Of a stretch of DNA of 64,000 bases, positions 42,289 to 53,123 are shown piece by piece. A model generated the notes under the pieces. It made no database searches. It was given only the letters and a program-made list of their open reading frames with translations, and was not told the origin of the DNA. The stretch is from the NCBI GenBank assembly GCA_015066345.1, contig SVOQ01000012.1, forward strand, positions 20,606 to 84,605, read 5' to 3'. This DNA is from Oscillospiraceae bacterium (GTDB lineage Bacteria > Bacillota > Clostridia > Oscillospirales > Acutalibacteraceae). The translations under genes and the position numbers were made by a program. Within the stretch, counting starts at the first letter, position 1. Every line of letters begins with the position of its first letter.

Positions 42289-42881
42289 AAATACAACCCC
42301 TTTGATTTTATATATTCCTGAACATTGATATCAATATAATCAAAACAATTATTTTTGATATTCTCACGAATGGTTGTTGAACTTATTTCAATGGGCATAC
42401 TCTCGCAGAAAAGAACCCTATCTTCGCCTGAGTGAAGTACTTCACGGGCAAACTTTTTCATATTCTGCAGTTCTTCAAGGTCACGGGTTCTACAAGCCGC
42501 TACGAGTTTACACATACGCATAATTTCCTCGTATTTATACCATTTATTGAATGATAAAAACATATCATCACCCATAAACAGATATAAATCGCTCTCGGGA
42601 TAAAGTTCTTTAACTTTATTAACCGTATCCACTGTGTAACTTTTTCCGCCCCTGCTGATTTCAATATCACTAATCTCAAAAAGAGGGTCATCGAAAGCGA
42701 GTTTACACATCTCATATCTTTGAGATGATAACGCACCCGAGGTATTTTTAAAAGGTGACATTGCAGTGGGAATTATTAAAACCTTTTGAGCACCGCAACT
42801 TTCTGCAAGATTTTTTGCGAGTAATTTATGCCCCTGATGAGGTGGGTCAAAAGACCCGCCGTAGATTGCAATTTTTTCCAT
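42285..42881 (-). CDS. nadD: Nicotinate-nucleotide adenylyltransferase
   Basis: IAIYGGSFDPPHQGHKLLA; IEISSTTIRENIKN. Confidence 0.97.
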   Translation of the reverse strand: MEKIAIYGGSFDPPHQGHKLLAKNLAESCGAQKVLIIPTAMSPFKNTSGALSSQRYEMCKLAFDDPLFEISDIEISRGGKSYTVDTVNKVKELYPESDLYLFMGDDMFLSFNKWYKYEEIMRMCKLVAACRTRDLEELQNMKKFAREVLHSGEDRVLFCESMPIEISSTTIRENIKNNCFDYIDINVQEYIKSKGLYL

Positions 42882-42882
42882 A

Positions 42883-44298
42883 TTAATACATTACAACCGA
42901 TTGTAATTCAAGATTTCCTCTGTATGACGTGATTTTTATTTTTACACGTATAACTTCAACGGGGTTAATTTTGTGTATTCTCTTATAACCTATAACTCCG
43001 CCTGAGCCTACCTTTTTAAATTTACCTGTTCCTTCGTCAATATACACTTCATATCCTTCAACGTGCTGACCGTTTATGATATTTTCCATCATAACAACCT
43101 TGTCAAACATATCTTTCTGAGAAAGTGTGATAGTAAGTTCGGGTTCCATATCGTCCGCCGCAGGACGCCAGATTTTGGTTTCATCTTCGTCAAAAAGGTT
43201 TGAAGCTGCATATTCGGGAGAAAGAGTACTACTTGCGGTAATTTCACCTATCTGAGAGACTTTGTATGTATAAGCTCTTCTCAAATCAACACCGAAAGCC
43301 TTAAGAATCTGATAATCCATTTCGGCAAATTTACCGTTTTTCATAGGTGGTACACCCACCATAAGTCCACAGTTGTTGCCTACGGATTCAAGATATATTT
43401 TCTGAAGCTTGTCCTTAGTTTTTGCGGTGTATTCATCATCCTTGTGATAATACCATCTGTCACGCATTGAAATACACACTTCGCAAGGATACCAGATAAA
43501 CTTGCTTTCTTTTTTGATGGCTTTACGAGAGCCTAAATCTCTTTCGAATTTTTCTTCTTTCCGGAAGAAACGTTTTTTCTTAACTTCTTTGCTACGCTCG
43601 AATGCGTGATAAATACTGTGTCTTTCAGACACAACACTCCACTCATTTTCGCGTATAACGCCCCATTCATTACCGTACCAACGGATATCGGGACCAACCA
43701 TTGCAATAACCGCGTCAGGTTGACATTCTCTTACAACGTCATAGTAACCCTGCCAGTCATATTCCTGTACATTACCATCTTTATCGGGCTCTGCGGCACC
43801 GTCAAAACGAACATAGAAAATATCACCGTATTTTGTAAGAACTTCGCGAAGAAGGGCTTTGAAATAATTGTTATATTCCTCACCTTTTCCGTAAGATTTT
43901 TCGTGACGGTCAAGGGGTGATATGGCAATACCGAATTTAATCCCTTGGTTTTTACACTCTTCACTCAAAAGAGCGACAATATCCCTTGTTTCAACATCCC
44001 AATTCACTGAACTTTCAACAGAGTAATCAGTATAATCGGAATACCACAAGCAGAATCCGTCGTGATGCTTAACATTAAGCACCATTCCCTTAAACCCTGC
44101 TTCCTTAAAGAATGTAACCCATTCCTGAGCATTAAATTCTTCAGGGCAGAAGTTGGTGGGATTAACATTTCCGTCAGTCCACTCTCTGTTTACAACAGTG
44201 GGAAGACCGAAGTTTATAAAACCGTAGAATTCGGTTTTCTGCCATTCAAGTTGTCTTGCAGAGGGTTTAACCTCCGCGGCTATTTCATAAGGTTTCAT
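42883..44298 (-). CDS. Alpha-L-fucosidase family (GH29-like) with C-terminal F5/8-type domain
   Basis: EFYGFINFGLPTVVNREWTDG, NVKHHDGFCLWYSDYTDYSV, VRFDGAAEPDKDG. Confidence 0.88.
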   Translation of the reverse strand: MKPYEIAAEVKPSARQLEWQKTEFYGFINFGLPTVVNREWTDGNVNPTNFCPEEFNAQEWVTFFKEAGFKGMVLNVKHHDGFCLWYSDYTDYSVESSVNWDVETRDIVALLSEECKNQGIKFGIAISPLDRHEKSYGKGEEYNNYFKALLREVLTKYGDIFYVRFDGAAEPDKDGNVQEYDWQGYYDVVRECQPDAVIAMVGPDIRWYGNEWGVIRENEWSVVSERHSIYHAFERSKEVKKKRFFRKEEKFERDLGSRKAIKKESKFIWYPCEVCISMRDRWYYHKDDEYTAKTKDKLQKIYLESVGNNCGLMVGVPPMKNGKFAEMDYQILKAFGVDLRRAYTYKVSQIGEITASSTLSPEYAASNLFDEDETKIWRPAADDMEPELTITLSQKDMFDKVVMMENIINGQHVEGYEVYIDEGTGKFKKVGSGGVIGYKRIHKINPVEVIRVKIKITSYRGNLELQSVVMY

Positions 44299-44333
44299 AA
44301 AAAATCCTTTCGGGTTTTGTATTTTTACTTATC

Positions 44334-44705
44334 TCAGATACCTGCGTCACAATTAGTTGCAACAATATCAACACCGAGACCAAGGATGTTTTCAATAACC
44401 ACATCACCGATTTTAACAGGTGCTTTAACAGTAACTGAGTTTATGACATTCATACATTCAAACATTTTATCCTTGGGTATGGGACCCGCGGATTTAACGG
44501 GAACAACCGGATGAATGCCGTTTTCGACCTTAACACTTGTGGTAAGGCTTCTTACAGGATTTGTGATTTCTGCACGTGCGTAAGCATCGCCACGTTTACA
44601 GGTATTACCCGTAACTGCAATAACCTCTCCGTTTTCAATTTCAACTTCAATAGGGCATCCTAAAGGGCAGGATACACAAATAAGACTTTTTTTCATTTCT
44701 CCCAC
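44334..44705 (-). CDS. DUF1667-family protein
   Basis: SLICVSCPLGCPIEVEIENGEVIAVTGNTCKRGDAYA. Confidence 0.88.
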   Translation of the reverse strand: MGEMKKSLICVSCPLGCPIEVEIENGEVIAVTGNTCKRGDAYARAEITNPVRSLTTSVKVENGIHPVVPVKSAGPIPKDKMFECMNVINSVTVKAPVKIGDVVIENILGLGVDIVATNCDAGI

Positions 44706-44708
44706 TCC

Positions 44709-45962
44709 TTATTGTTCAATGCGAACTGTAATTTCGCTGTTTTCGTTCATTTTCTTAAGCATATCTGTAGTAATAACTACATTTTCCATTTCACCGGGGG
44801 CAAGTTTAACTTTCTTTCTTGATGAAAGAACTTCGCCGTCACATTCAACAACAACCTTTGCACCCTTATAAACCTGACCTACACGGAAATAGAGTTTAAG
44901 GTTTTCTTCGCCCTCAATATTAACTCTCTGAGGAACAATGTAACGTACACCGTCAATACCCTTTGTATTAATGAATGTACCGCCTTTTTTCTTGCCGAAA
45001 ATATAGTCTGCGGCACCCTTACCGGCTATCTGACTTTCCTCGGTTACGTAGTCAACAAGGTCGTGAACCTGTAAAACGTTACCGCAAGCGAAAATACCGG
45101 GTTTAAGAGTTTCTCTGTATTCGTCTACAACGGGACCGCTTGTAACTCTGTCGAGTTCAACGCCCACATCTTTAGAAAGTTCGTTTTCGGGAATAAGACC
45201 AACAGAAAGAAGAAGTGTATCACACTCAATATATTCCTCTGTACCGGGAATGGGTTGTAATCTTTCATCAACCTTTGCTATTGTAACACCCTCAAGTCTC
45301 TCTTTACCGTGGGTTTTAACAACTGTACAACTGAGTCTTAACGGAATACCGAAATCGTCAAGACACTGTACAATATTTCTTGTAAGACCGCCCGAGTAAG
45401 GCATAAGTTCGCAAACAACCTTAACCTCGGCACCTTCAAGTGTCATACGACGTGCCATAATAAGACCGATATCGCCCGAACCTAAGATAACAACCTTTTT
45501 ACCGGGCATATAGCCGTCAATATTAACGTATTTCTGTGCAGTACCTGCGGTCATAATACCCGCAGGTCTTGAACCTGCAATAGAAAGTGCTCCACGGGGT
45601 CTTTCACGGCAACCCATAGCAAGAACAACTGCTATTGCTTTGAACTGCATAAGACCTTCATTATTATTTACCGCAGTAACCACATTATCATCGGAAACAT
45701 TAAGTACCATTGTGTCTGTGAAAACATCAATGTCTGTTTTTTCAACAAGTTCTATAAATCTACCCGCATATTCGGGACCTGAAAGCTCCTCACCGAAATA
45801 GTGAAGACCGAAGCCTGTATGAATACATTGTTCAAGAATACCGCCGAGAGTTTCGGCTCTTTCAAGAATAACAATTTTTTCAACGCCTTCTTCTTTAGCT
45901 TTTAAAGCCGCAGCCATACCGGCAGGACCACCGCCGACTACAACTAAATCATAATTCAACAT
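44709..45962 (-). CDS. NAD(P)/FAD-dependent oxidoreductase
   Basis: YDLVVVGGGPAGMAAALKAKEEGV, KKVVILGSGDIGLIMARRMTLEGAEV. Confidence 0.92.
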   Translation of the reverse strand: MLNYDLVVVGGGPAGMAAALKAKEEGVEKIVILERAETLGGILEQCIHTGFGLHYFGEELSGPEYAGRFIELVEKTDIDVFTDTMVLNVSDDNVVTAVNNNEGLMQFKAIAVVLAMGCRERPRGALSIAGSRPAGIMTAGTAQKYVNIDGYMPGKKVVILGSGDIGLIMARRMTLEGAEVKVVCELMPYSGGLTRNIVQCLDDFGIPLRLSCTVVKTHGKERLEGVTIAKVDERLQPIPGTEEYIECDTLLLSVGLIPENELSKDVGVELDRVTSGPVVDEYRETLKPGIFACGNVLQVHDLVDYVTEESQIAGKGAADYIFGKKKGGTFINTKGIDGVRYIVPQRVNIEGEENLKLYFRVGQVYKGAKVVVECDGEVLSSRKKVKLAPGEMENVVITTDMLKKMNENSEITVRIEQ

Positions 45963-45975
45963 AAGTCCTACCTCC

Positions 45976-47409
45976 TTATTTCGTTCTGTCGTACATAATT
46001 TTTGATTCGCCGCCGAATTTTGTAATTTCGTTCATGGGAACGCCTAACTCACGAGCAAGAATTTCTACAACCTTACTGCCACAGAAACCGCCCTGACATC
46101 TACCCATACCGGCTCTTGTTCTTCTCTTTACGCCGTCAACGTCCCTTGCACCTGCGGGAGCGTGAATAGCATCTAAAATTTCACCTTCGGTAATTGTTTC
46201 ACAACGGCAAACAATTCTGCCGTAGGCTTTGTTTTTCTTAATAAGTTCTGCTCTTTCCTCGGTACTCATATGACGGAAACGAACAGGCTCGGGACGTATG
46301 GGGTCGAAATCTGCTTTCTTTTCCATACCCCCGGTAAGTTCATTCATAATGTCAACAATCATCTCTGCAATAGCGGGAGAGGATGAAAGACCGGGAGATT
46401 CAATACCCGCCGCATTGATAAATTTCTTGTTTGCCTTAGATGAACCGATTATAAAATCATCAGTTGTAGGATGGGCTCTGTTACCGCTGAAAGATGTAAT
46501 TGCATTTCTTAAAGAAACGGCAGGCACACTCTTGATTGCGGCGGTATAAATACCGTTAAGACCCTCAGGAGTTGTAGCTACATCGTCACCGTTATCAATA
46601 TCATTTGCTGATGGACCTACAATAAGGTTTCCGTCAACTGTGGGAGAAACCAATACACCTTTACCCATTTCTGTGGGGCATTGGAAGATAGTGTAATTAG
46701 CAAGGCTTCCCTGTGATTTATCAAGAAGATAATAGTCACCGTGACGAACAATTATTTCAATGGAGTCATCACCAATAAGTTTTGCGATTTTTCCTGAATG
46801 AACACCTGCGGCATTAATTACATAATCCGCTTTAATTTCACCCTGTGTTGTAGCGAGGGTGAATTCATCATCAGAAAATCCGATATTTTTAACTTCACAG
46901 TTTCTTATAAACTCCGCGCCATTGCTAACCGCATTTTCAACACCTGCAATAGTGAGCTCGTAGGGACAAACTATTGATGATGTGGGGGCTACAAGAGCAC
47001 CTACGGCAGTATCGCCGATATTGGGTTCAATAGTTTTTAATTCTTCTCTGTCAACTATACGAAGTCCGGGTACACCGTTTTCTTCGCCTCGTTTAAGAAG
47101 CTTCTCAAGATGAGGTATCTCCCCTTCTGAAAATGCTACAACGAGAGCACCGTTATTCTTTAAAGGAACATTAAGTTCACGGCAAAAATCTTTCATAAGT
47201 TCTACGCCGCGTACATTTAATTTTGCTTTAAGCGTTCCGGGCACCGCATCAAAACCCGCGTGTACAATAGCACTGTTGGCTTTTGTTGCACCCATTGCAC
47301 AATCGTTGCATCTTTCAAGAAGCGCAATTTTAAGGTTGTATCTTGAAAGTTCCCTTGTAATAAGCGAACCTACAACACCTGCGCCGATTACCGCAACATC
47401 GTACTTCAT
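45976..47409 (-). CDS. FAD-dependent glycerol-3-phosphate dehydrogenase-like (GlpA-type) with C-terminal BFD/[2Fe-2S] domain
   Basis: YDVAVIGAGVVGSLITRELSRY, IVCRCETITEGEILDAIHAP...RTRAGMGRCQGGFC. Confidence 0.9.
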   Translation of the reverse strand: MKYDVAVIGAGVVGSLITRELSRYNLKIALLERCNDCAMGATKANSAIVHAGFDAVPGTLKAKLNVRGVELMKDFCRELNVPLKNNGALVVAFSEGEIPHLEKLLKRGEENGVPGLRIVDREELKTIEPNIGDTAVGALVAPTSSIVCPYELTIAGVENAVSNGAEFIRNCEVKNIGFSDDEFTLATTQGEIKADYVINAAGVHSGKIAKLIGDDSIEIIVRHGDYYLLDKSQGSLANYTIFQCPTEMGKGVLVSPTVDGNLIVGPSANDIDNGDDVATTPEGLNGIYTAAIKSVPAVSLRNAITSFSGNRAHPTTDDFIIGSSKANKKFINAAGIESPGLSSSPAIAEMIVDIMNELTGGMEKKADFDPIRPEPVRFRHMSTEERAELIKKNKAYGRIVCRCETITEGEILDAIHAPAGARDVDGVKRRTRAGMGRCQGGFCGSKVVEILARELGVPMNEITKFGGESKIMYDRTK

Positions 47410-47601
47410 TTTAAAAACATCTCCTTAAAACTCACGCACTACGAGAGTTTAAAATAAATCAGTTTATTATATCACAGTATAATTACAAAAATCAAGATAT
47501 TATAATGTATATTATCCCCCAAATTTAGGTGTTTTTACCTTGTTTTTTATCTCGATTTAGTGTATCATAATATGTTGAAATATATTTGCGAGGTAAATGC
47601 A

Positions 47602-48822
47602 ATGAAAAAAAGCGAATTATTAGCCCCCGCAGGGGATATGAACTGTCTTATTTCTGCCGCAAGATTCGGTGCAGATGCAGTATATATCGGTGGTCCTCTT
47701 CTTCAATTAAGAGCCGAAAAATCCGCTTTTTCCGAAGAAGAAATAGACGCCGCCGCCAAATACCTTCACAACTTGGGTAAAAAGCTATACGTAACCGTAA
47801 ACAGTTTCACTAAAAACAACGAAATTGAACCCCTTAAAGCATACGCGAAAAATCTTTATGCTTTAGGTGTCGACGCGGTAATTGTCGCGGATTTAGGAGC
47901 TTTAAGAGCAATAAAACAAGCGGAACCCCGACTGGAAGTACATATAAGCACTCAGGCAAACTGTTGCAACTATTCGGCGGCTATGGCTTATTACGAATTA
48001 GGTGCTTCAAGAATCGTTGTTGCCCGTGAAATGACCATTGACGAAATTGCCGAAATGCACTCAAAAATCCCCGACGACCTGGAAATTGAGGCTTTTGTAC
48101 ACGGTGCTATGTGTATGGCATATTCCGGCAGATGCCTTATTTCATCATATATGAACGGCAGAAGCGGTAACCGTGGGGAATGCACTCAACCCTGCCGTTG
48201 GGAATATTACCTCGTTGAAAGAAACCGTCCCAACGAATACCTGAAGGTTGAAGAATACGATGACCATTCCGCTCTCCTTTCATCCCACGATATGAAGGCA
48301 ATTTCATTCCTTGATAAATTACAGGATGCGGGTGTTGACTCTTTTAAAATCGAGGGTCGGATGAAAACCGAATACTATGTTTCACACGTGGTAAATGCTT
48401 ACAGAAGAGCAATTGATAAAAGTGCACCGCTTGATTTACTTGATGATGAACTTAACGCCATAAGTCACCGTCCTTACAATAGCGGCTTTTACTTCGGCAA
48501 CCTTGTACACGACCACAAAAATGACGGTCTTTACCATTGGGATTGCACCTTTGCGGGTGTTGCCCTTGAGGATTGCGTAGACGGAAAACTAAAAATCCAA
48601 CAGAGAAATTTCTTTAAACTCGGTGATAATATCGAAGTCCTTTCCCCCGATAGTTTTGGTGTATCCTTTACTTGCGCAAAAATCACAAACGAAAACGGTG
48701 AGGAATGCGAAACAGCCTGTCATCCTCAGGAAATCCTCGTTCTTGACTGTGATAAGGATGTAAAAAAAGGCGATATCCTAAGAGTACGAACCCAAAAGCA
48801 AAAAATCATTACTGATATCTAA
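47602..48822 (+). CDS. U32-family peptidase / tRNA hydroxylation protein-like
   Basis: KKSELLAPAGDMNCLISAARFGADAVYIGG, EAFVHGAMCMAYSGRCLISSYMNGRSGNRGECTQPCRW. Confidence 0.92.
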   Translation: MKKSELLAPAGDMNCLISAARFGADAVYIGGPLLQLRAEKSAFSEEEIDAAAKYLHNLGKKLYVTVNSFTKNNEIEPLKAYAKNLYALGVDAVIVADLGALRAIKQAEPRLEVHISTQANCCNYSAAMAYYELGASRIVVAREMTIDEIAEMHSKIPDDLEIEAFVHGAMCMAYSGRCLISSYMNGRSGNRGECTQPCRWEYYLVERNRPNEYLKVEEYDDHSALLSSHDMKAISFLDKLQDAGVDSFKIEGRMKTEYYVSHVVNAYRRAIDKSAPLDLLDDELNAISHRPYNSGFYFGNLVHDHKNDGLYHWDCTFAGVALEDCVDGKLKIQQRNFFKLGDNIEVLSPDSFGVSFTCAKITNENGEECETACHPQEILVLDCDKDVKKGDILRVRTQKQKIITDI

Positions 48823-48825
48823 CAT

Positions 48826-50874
48826 ATGAAAAATTACGAAATTCTTGCCCCTGCAGGGGCTTATGAACAGTTACGCGCAGCGGTAATCTGCGGTGCGGAT
48901 GCGGTGTATCTTGGCGCAGGTAATTTTAACGCAAGACGTAACGCACAAAACTTCACAAACGAAAATCTGAACGAAGCGGTAAAATACTGTCACCTTCGCA
49001 AAGTAAAGGTTTACGTTACACTCAACACCCTTGTTTTTGACAAGGAGTTACCCGAGCTTTACGAAACTGTAAAAAGCATTGCACAAAGCGGTGCCGACGC
49101 AGTTATTGTACAGGATTTTGCCACGGTTCGTGCGGTTAAAGAGGTTTGCCCCGAGCTACCTATACACGCTTCAACCCAGATGGCGGTACATAATGTTTCA
49201 GGTGCTTTATATCTTCAGAATATGGGCTTTTCAAGAATTGTCCTTGCCCGTGAATTATCCCTCGAGGAGATTAAAGAGATACGAAAAAACGTCACTTCAG
49301 AGCTTGAGGTTTTCGTTCACGGGGCTCACTGTATGAGTGCCTCGGGTAACTGCTATCTTTCCGCAATGCTCGGCGAAAGAAGCGGTAACCGCGGTCTTTG
49401 TGCTCAGGGGTGCAGACTCAACTGGAAAAACACCCACGGCAGAGAATACGCCCTTTCTCTCAAAGATATGTCATACCTTGACAGTATCAATGAGTTGGCT
49501 GATATCGGCGTAGAGTCCTTCAAAATCGAGGGCAGAATGAAACGCCCCGAATACGTAGCCGCCTCAGTTTCGAGTCTTAAAAAAGCCCTTAACGGTGAAC
49601 CTTACGAAAAAGAAATTTTGCGTAGTATTTTCTCAAGAAACGGCTTTACCGACGGCTATCTTACAGGAAATCGTAATGTAACAATGTTCGGTTACAGGGG
49701 CAAAGAGGATGTTACCTCGGCTCAGAATGTTTTAAAAGACCTTGAGAGTTTATATCGTGAGGATATCCGCCCTCTCGGTGTGGAAATGACCCTCACACTT
49801 GAGGAAAATAAACCTTCAAAACTCGAATTATTTTTCGAAGATAAAAGTGTTTGTACTTTCGGTGATACACCTGAAATTCCCCGAAATGCACCCCTCCCCA
49901 AAGAAATTGCCGAACGCAATTTAAGTAAATTGGGAAACACATCTTTTTATGCAAAAAATATAGAGTTTTCTAACAAGGACTCTCTCACTCTATCCGCATC
50001 ATCACTCAACGCCTTGCGTCGTGACGGCATAGAAAAATTAGAGTCACTTATTATAACAGAAAACACGAAAACAATTAACAACATTACACCTAAAAGACCC
50101 TCAACCTATTATCCTTTAGGTAAACCAAAAACCAGAGCGAGGTTCGAAAAATTTTCTCAGTATTCAGAAATTTTTAATAATGTTGAATTCATAATTTTAC
50201 CAATTGATGAAATACTAAAAAACAGTGACAAAATCACTAACCTTACTCATAAAATAATTGCCGAATTACCCGAGCTTATTTATCCGAAAACCGAGCAAAA
50301 GATTCTTGAAAAACTCTCTCAGTTAAAATCCATGGGAATTACAAAAGGTTCAACGGGTAATATCGGAGGTGTAAAGCTTCTTAAAGAGTCGGGTTTTACC
50401 CTTTTCGGAGCTCACGGATTAAACATAACCAATACCCTCGCCCTTGATTTTTATAAAAATGAGGGATTCAAGGATGTTGTAATATCATTTGAGACCACCG
50501 AAAAGACTATAAAAAATCTTGGTAGCGACTTACCGAGAGGCATTTACATTTACGGTCATTTACCCCTTATGCTTATGCGTTCTTGTCCGCAAAAAAGCGA
50601 ATCGGGTTGCGGTAACTGTAACGGAAAAACGCACCTTACCGACCGCAAAGGTATTAATTTCCCCTTACTCTGTCGAGATAGACAATACTCTATTTTACAT
50701 AACAGCGTACCCCTCTACATAGGTGATAAAAATCTCACCTCCATAGATTTCGGCGTTCTGTATTTCACTACCGAATCTGCCGACCAATGTGCTCGTATTT
50801 ACGAGACTTTCTCTAACAATGAAACTATCCCCGGTTTAAAAACCAACGGACTTTTTTACAGAGAACTCTTATAA
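48826..50874 (+). CDS. U32-family peptidase (long form, 682 aa)
   Basis: YEILAPAGAYEQLRAAVICGADAVYLGAGNFNARRNAQNF, LEVFVHGAHCMSASGNCYLSAMLGERSGNRGLCAQGCR. Confidence 0.93.
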   Translation: MKNYEILAPAGAYEQLRAAVICGADAVYLGAGNFNARRNAQNFTNENLNEAVKYCHLRKVKVYVTLNTLVFDKELPELYETVKSIAQSGADAVIVQDFATVRAVKEVCPELPIHASTQMAVHNVSGALYLQNMGFSRIVLARELSLEEIKEIRKNVTSELEVFVHGAHCMSASGNCYLSAMLGERSGNRGLCAQGCRLNWKNTHGREYALSLKDMSYLDSINELADIGVESFKIEGRMKRPEYVAASVSSLKKALNGEPYEKEILRSIFSRNGFTDGYLTGNRNVTMFGYRGKEDVTSAQNVLKDLESLYREDIRPLGVEMTLTLEENKPSKLELFFEDKSVCTFGDTPEIPRNAPLPKEIAERNLSKLGNTSFYAKNIEFSNKDSLTLSASSLNALRRDGIEKLESLIITENTKTINNITPKRPSTYYPLGKPKTRARFEKFSQYSEIFNNVEFIILPIDEILKNSDKITNLTHKIIAELPELIYPKTEQKILEKLSQLKSMGITKGSTGNIGGVKLLKESGFTLFGAHGLNITNTLALDFYKNEGFKDVVISFETTEKTIKNLGSDLPRGIYIYGHLPLMLMRSCPQKSESGCGNCNGKTHLTDRKGINFPLLCRDRQYSILHNSVPLYIGDKNLTSIDFGVLYFTTESADQCARIYETFSNNETIPGLKTNGLFYRELL

Positions 50875-50889
50875 AAAGGAGTTGACATT

Positions 50890-52437
50890 ATGTCTAAAAA
50901 AACCGCAATTATAATCGGTGCGGGTCCCGCGGGGCTCACGGCGGCTTATGAACTTCTCAAAACCACCGATATACTCCCCCTTGTACTTGAAGAAAGCGAA
51001 TTTATAGGCGGTATTTCCCGTACTGCACAACACAACGGCAACCGTATGGATATAGGCGGACACCGTTTCTTTTCCAAAAGCGAAAGGGTAAATGAATTAT
51101 GGCAGGAGCTTATGCCCTTACAGGGGTCACCATCATATGATGATATAAAAACAGGTACTGAAAAAGACCTTAATCCCAACGGTCCTGACCCCGAAACCGA
51201 CGAGAAAGTTCTGCTTTTAAGAAATCGCGTTTCAAGAATTTATTATTTAAGAAAATTCTTTGATTACCCCATTTCATTGAAGCCTGAAACATTTATAAAT
51301 ATGGGCTTTTCACGTACCTTTAAAGCAGGTTTGGGATATATGAAATCCTGCGTTTCCAAAAAAGACGAAACCTCCCTTGAAAACTTTTATATAAACCGTT
51401 TCGGCAAACCCCTATACGAGATGTTTTTTGAGGATTACACCGAAAAATTATGGGGCATAAATCCCAAATACATTGCGGCGGATTGGGGCGCACAAAGAGT
51501 AAAAGGCTTATCACTCACAAAAGCCGTAATAAATGTTTTAACTAAACCTTTCAAAAAGAAAGAGGACACCGAAACTTCACTTATTGAACAGTTTTATTAC
51601 CCTAAAAAGGGACCTGGTCAACTTTGGGAAACTCTCGCGGAAGAAGTTGAAAAACTCGGTGGTAAAATTTTACGTGAAAATTCAGTTAAGACAATTACCC
51701 TTGAAGGCAAAAACATAAAATCAATCGGTGTAGAAACCAAAGACGGTTTCGTTGAATACAAAGCGGATTATTATATTTCCACAATGCCGATTAAAGACCT
51801 TGTTAACGGTATGGGTGAGGAAGTACCCAACACGGTAAAAGACATTGCCATTAATCTTCCGTACAGGGATTTTATGACCGTAGGTGTGCTTGTTGATAAG
51901 CTTCTTCTTGAAAACAAAACCAAACATAAAACTCTCGGAAACATCGTCCCCGACTGTTGGATTTACATTCAGGAAAGAGATGTTAAATTAGGCAGACTTC
52001 AGATATTCAATAACTGGTCACCATATATGGTAAAAGACCCTGAAAATACCGTATGGGTGGGTCTCGAATATTTCTGTAACGAGGGTGACGAATACTGGAA
52101 TATGTCCGACAGAGATTTTACGGCTTTCGCCCTTGATGAATTAGAAAAAATCGGTATTATCAATAAATCGGACGTTAAAGATACAGCAAGAATCAAAGTA
52201 AAAAAAGCATATCCCGCATACTTCGGCACGTATAACGAATTTCACAAAGTTCGCGAGTATCTTGACGGCATAGATAATCTGTACTGTATCGGCAGAAACG
52301 GTATGCACCGTTATAACAATATGGACCACTCAATGCTCACAGCTATTGAGGCGGTAAACTGTATAAAAGACAATTCTCTCAGTAAATCTCGAATCTGGGA
52401 TGTAAATACAGAGCAAGAATACCACGAGGAAAAATAA
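50890..52437 (+). CDS. NAD(P)/FAD-dependent oxidoreductase (UDP-galactopyranose mutase/amine-oxidase-like)
   Basis: [54 protein letters not shown]. Confidence 0.88.
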   Translation: MSKKTAIIIGAGPAGLTAAYELLKTTDILPLVLEESEFIGGISRTAQHNGNRMDIGGHRFFSKSERVNELWQELMPLQGSPSYDDIKTGTEKDLNPNGPDPETDEKVLLLRNRVSRIYYLRKFFDYPISLKPETFINMGFSRTFKAGLGYMKSCVSKKDETSLENFYINRFGKPLYEMFFEDYTEKLWGINPKYIAADWGAQRVKGLSLTKAVINVLTKPFKKKEDTETSLIEQFYYPKKGPGQLWETLAEEVEKLGGKILRENSVKTITLEGKNIKSIGVETKDGFVEYKADYYISTMPIKDLVNGMGEEVPNTVKDIAINLPYRDFMTVGVLVDKLLLENKTKHKTLGNIVPDCWIYIQERDVKLGRLQIFNNWSPYMVKDPENTVWVGLEYFCNEGDEYWNMSDRDFTAFALDELEKIGIINKSDVKDTARIKVKKAYPAYFGTYNEFHKVREYLDGIDNLYCIGRNGMHRYNNMDHSMLTAIEAVNCIKDNSLSKSRIWDVNTEQEYHEEK

Positions 52438-52478
52438 AAATTAGCTGTAAAAAACGAAGGTTTTTTACAGCTAATTTT
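52436..52478 (+). terminator. Rho-independent terminator
   Basis: AAAATTAGCTGTAAAAAACgaagGTTTTTTACAGCTAATTTT. Confidence 0.9.
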
Positions 52479-52689
52479 ATATAAAAACATTCACAAACTT
52501 TTTTTGACCAAAATGTTAATAAGTTCATTTTTTCGTCATAATGTTGCAATATCCGCACATTCATTTGTACAATTATCACAATTAATCACAAACTGTAAAA
52601 ACCATTTTGTATAACTCTCAAACAGTTTTTGAACTTCTTCGCTTGTGCATTTTGCACAACTCCAACTCTTTTTGTTTGTGCATTATGTC

Positions 52690-52717
52690 TTGATTTTTTT
52701 GGAAAATATGCTATAAT
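52690..52717 (+). promoter_or_regulatory. SigA-type promoter for the 39-aa sORF
   Basis: TTGATT (52690-52695), 16-nt spacer, TATAAT (52712-52717). Confidence 0.65.
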
Positions 52718-52750
52718 GAAGTCACAAATTAAAGGAAAGGAGCCGATACT

Positions 52751-52870
52751 ATGTCATATCGCGAAATCAGTAACAATCTTCTCAAAGAGATTGAAGAAGA
52801 AAAGGGCTTCTCCTGGAAGAAGCTTATTAAGATAATCGGTCTTAATGGCATTCTCAGAGATATGCAGTAA
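52751..52870 (+). CDS. Small protein, 39 aa, unknown function
   Basis: MSYREISNNLLKEIEEEKGFSWKKLIKIIGLNGILRDMQ; RBS aaaggaaaggag about 8 nt before ATG; promoter upstream; not in the supplied ORF track (below length cutoff). Confidence 0.65.
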   Translation: MSYREISNNLLKEIEEEKGFSWKKLIKIIGLNGILRDMQ

Positions 52871-52892
52871 TCCTGCATCTTTACTTCTGAAA

Positions 52893-52945
52893 GAATTCGG
52901 ACATTGCGTTCGCCCATATAAATCGCCGAGCGCAACTCCGAATTT
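52893..52945 (+). other. Extended hairpin downstream of the sORF
   Basis: GAATTCGGA-ca-TTGCGTTCG-loop-CGAGCGCAA-c-TCCGAATTt. Confidence 0.7.
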
Positions 52946-52972
52946 TATATATAACTGTTTCATAAAGCCAAA

Positions 52973-53012
52973 AACAACAAGTCGCAAAAATGCGGCTTGT
53001 TGTTTTTTTATA
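52973..53012 (+). terminator. Terminator of the sORF transcript
   Basis: AACAACAAGtCGCAaaaaTGCGgCTTGTTGTTttttt. Confidence 0.85.
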
Positions 53013-53123
53013 CAGATTTCAGATGAAAATATTATGACTTTTCACAAGCCGAACTTTCTTGACTACCAATATTATTTAGTTTATATTTAATACTATATAC
53101 ACGTAGCAAAAGGAGTTTTCCCA

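Noticed and set aside
42883-47409. Novel operon of fucosidase plus DUF1667 plus FAD oxidoreductase plus GlpA-like
   Set aside because: The DUF1667/FAD oxidoreductase/GlpA-like trio is a recurrent known arrangement; the fucosidase may be only a neighbour.
52754-52987. - strand ORFs 52729..52935 and 52754..52987
   Set aside because: Antisense to the sORF/hairpin unit, no RBS or promoter; the + strand 39-aa ORF has better signals.
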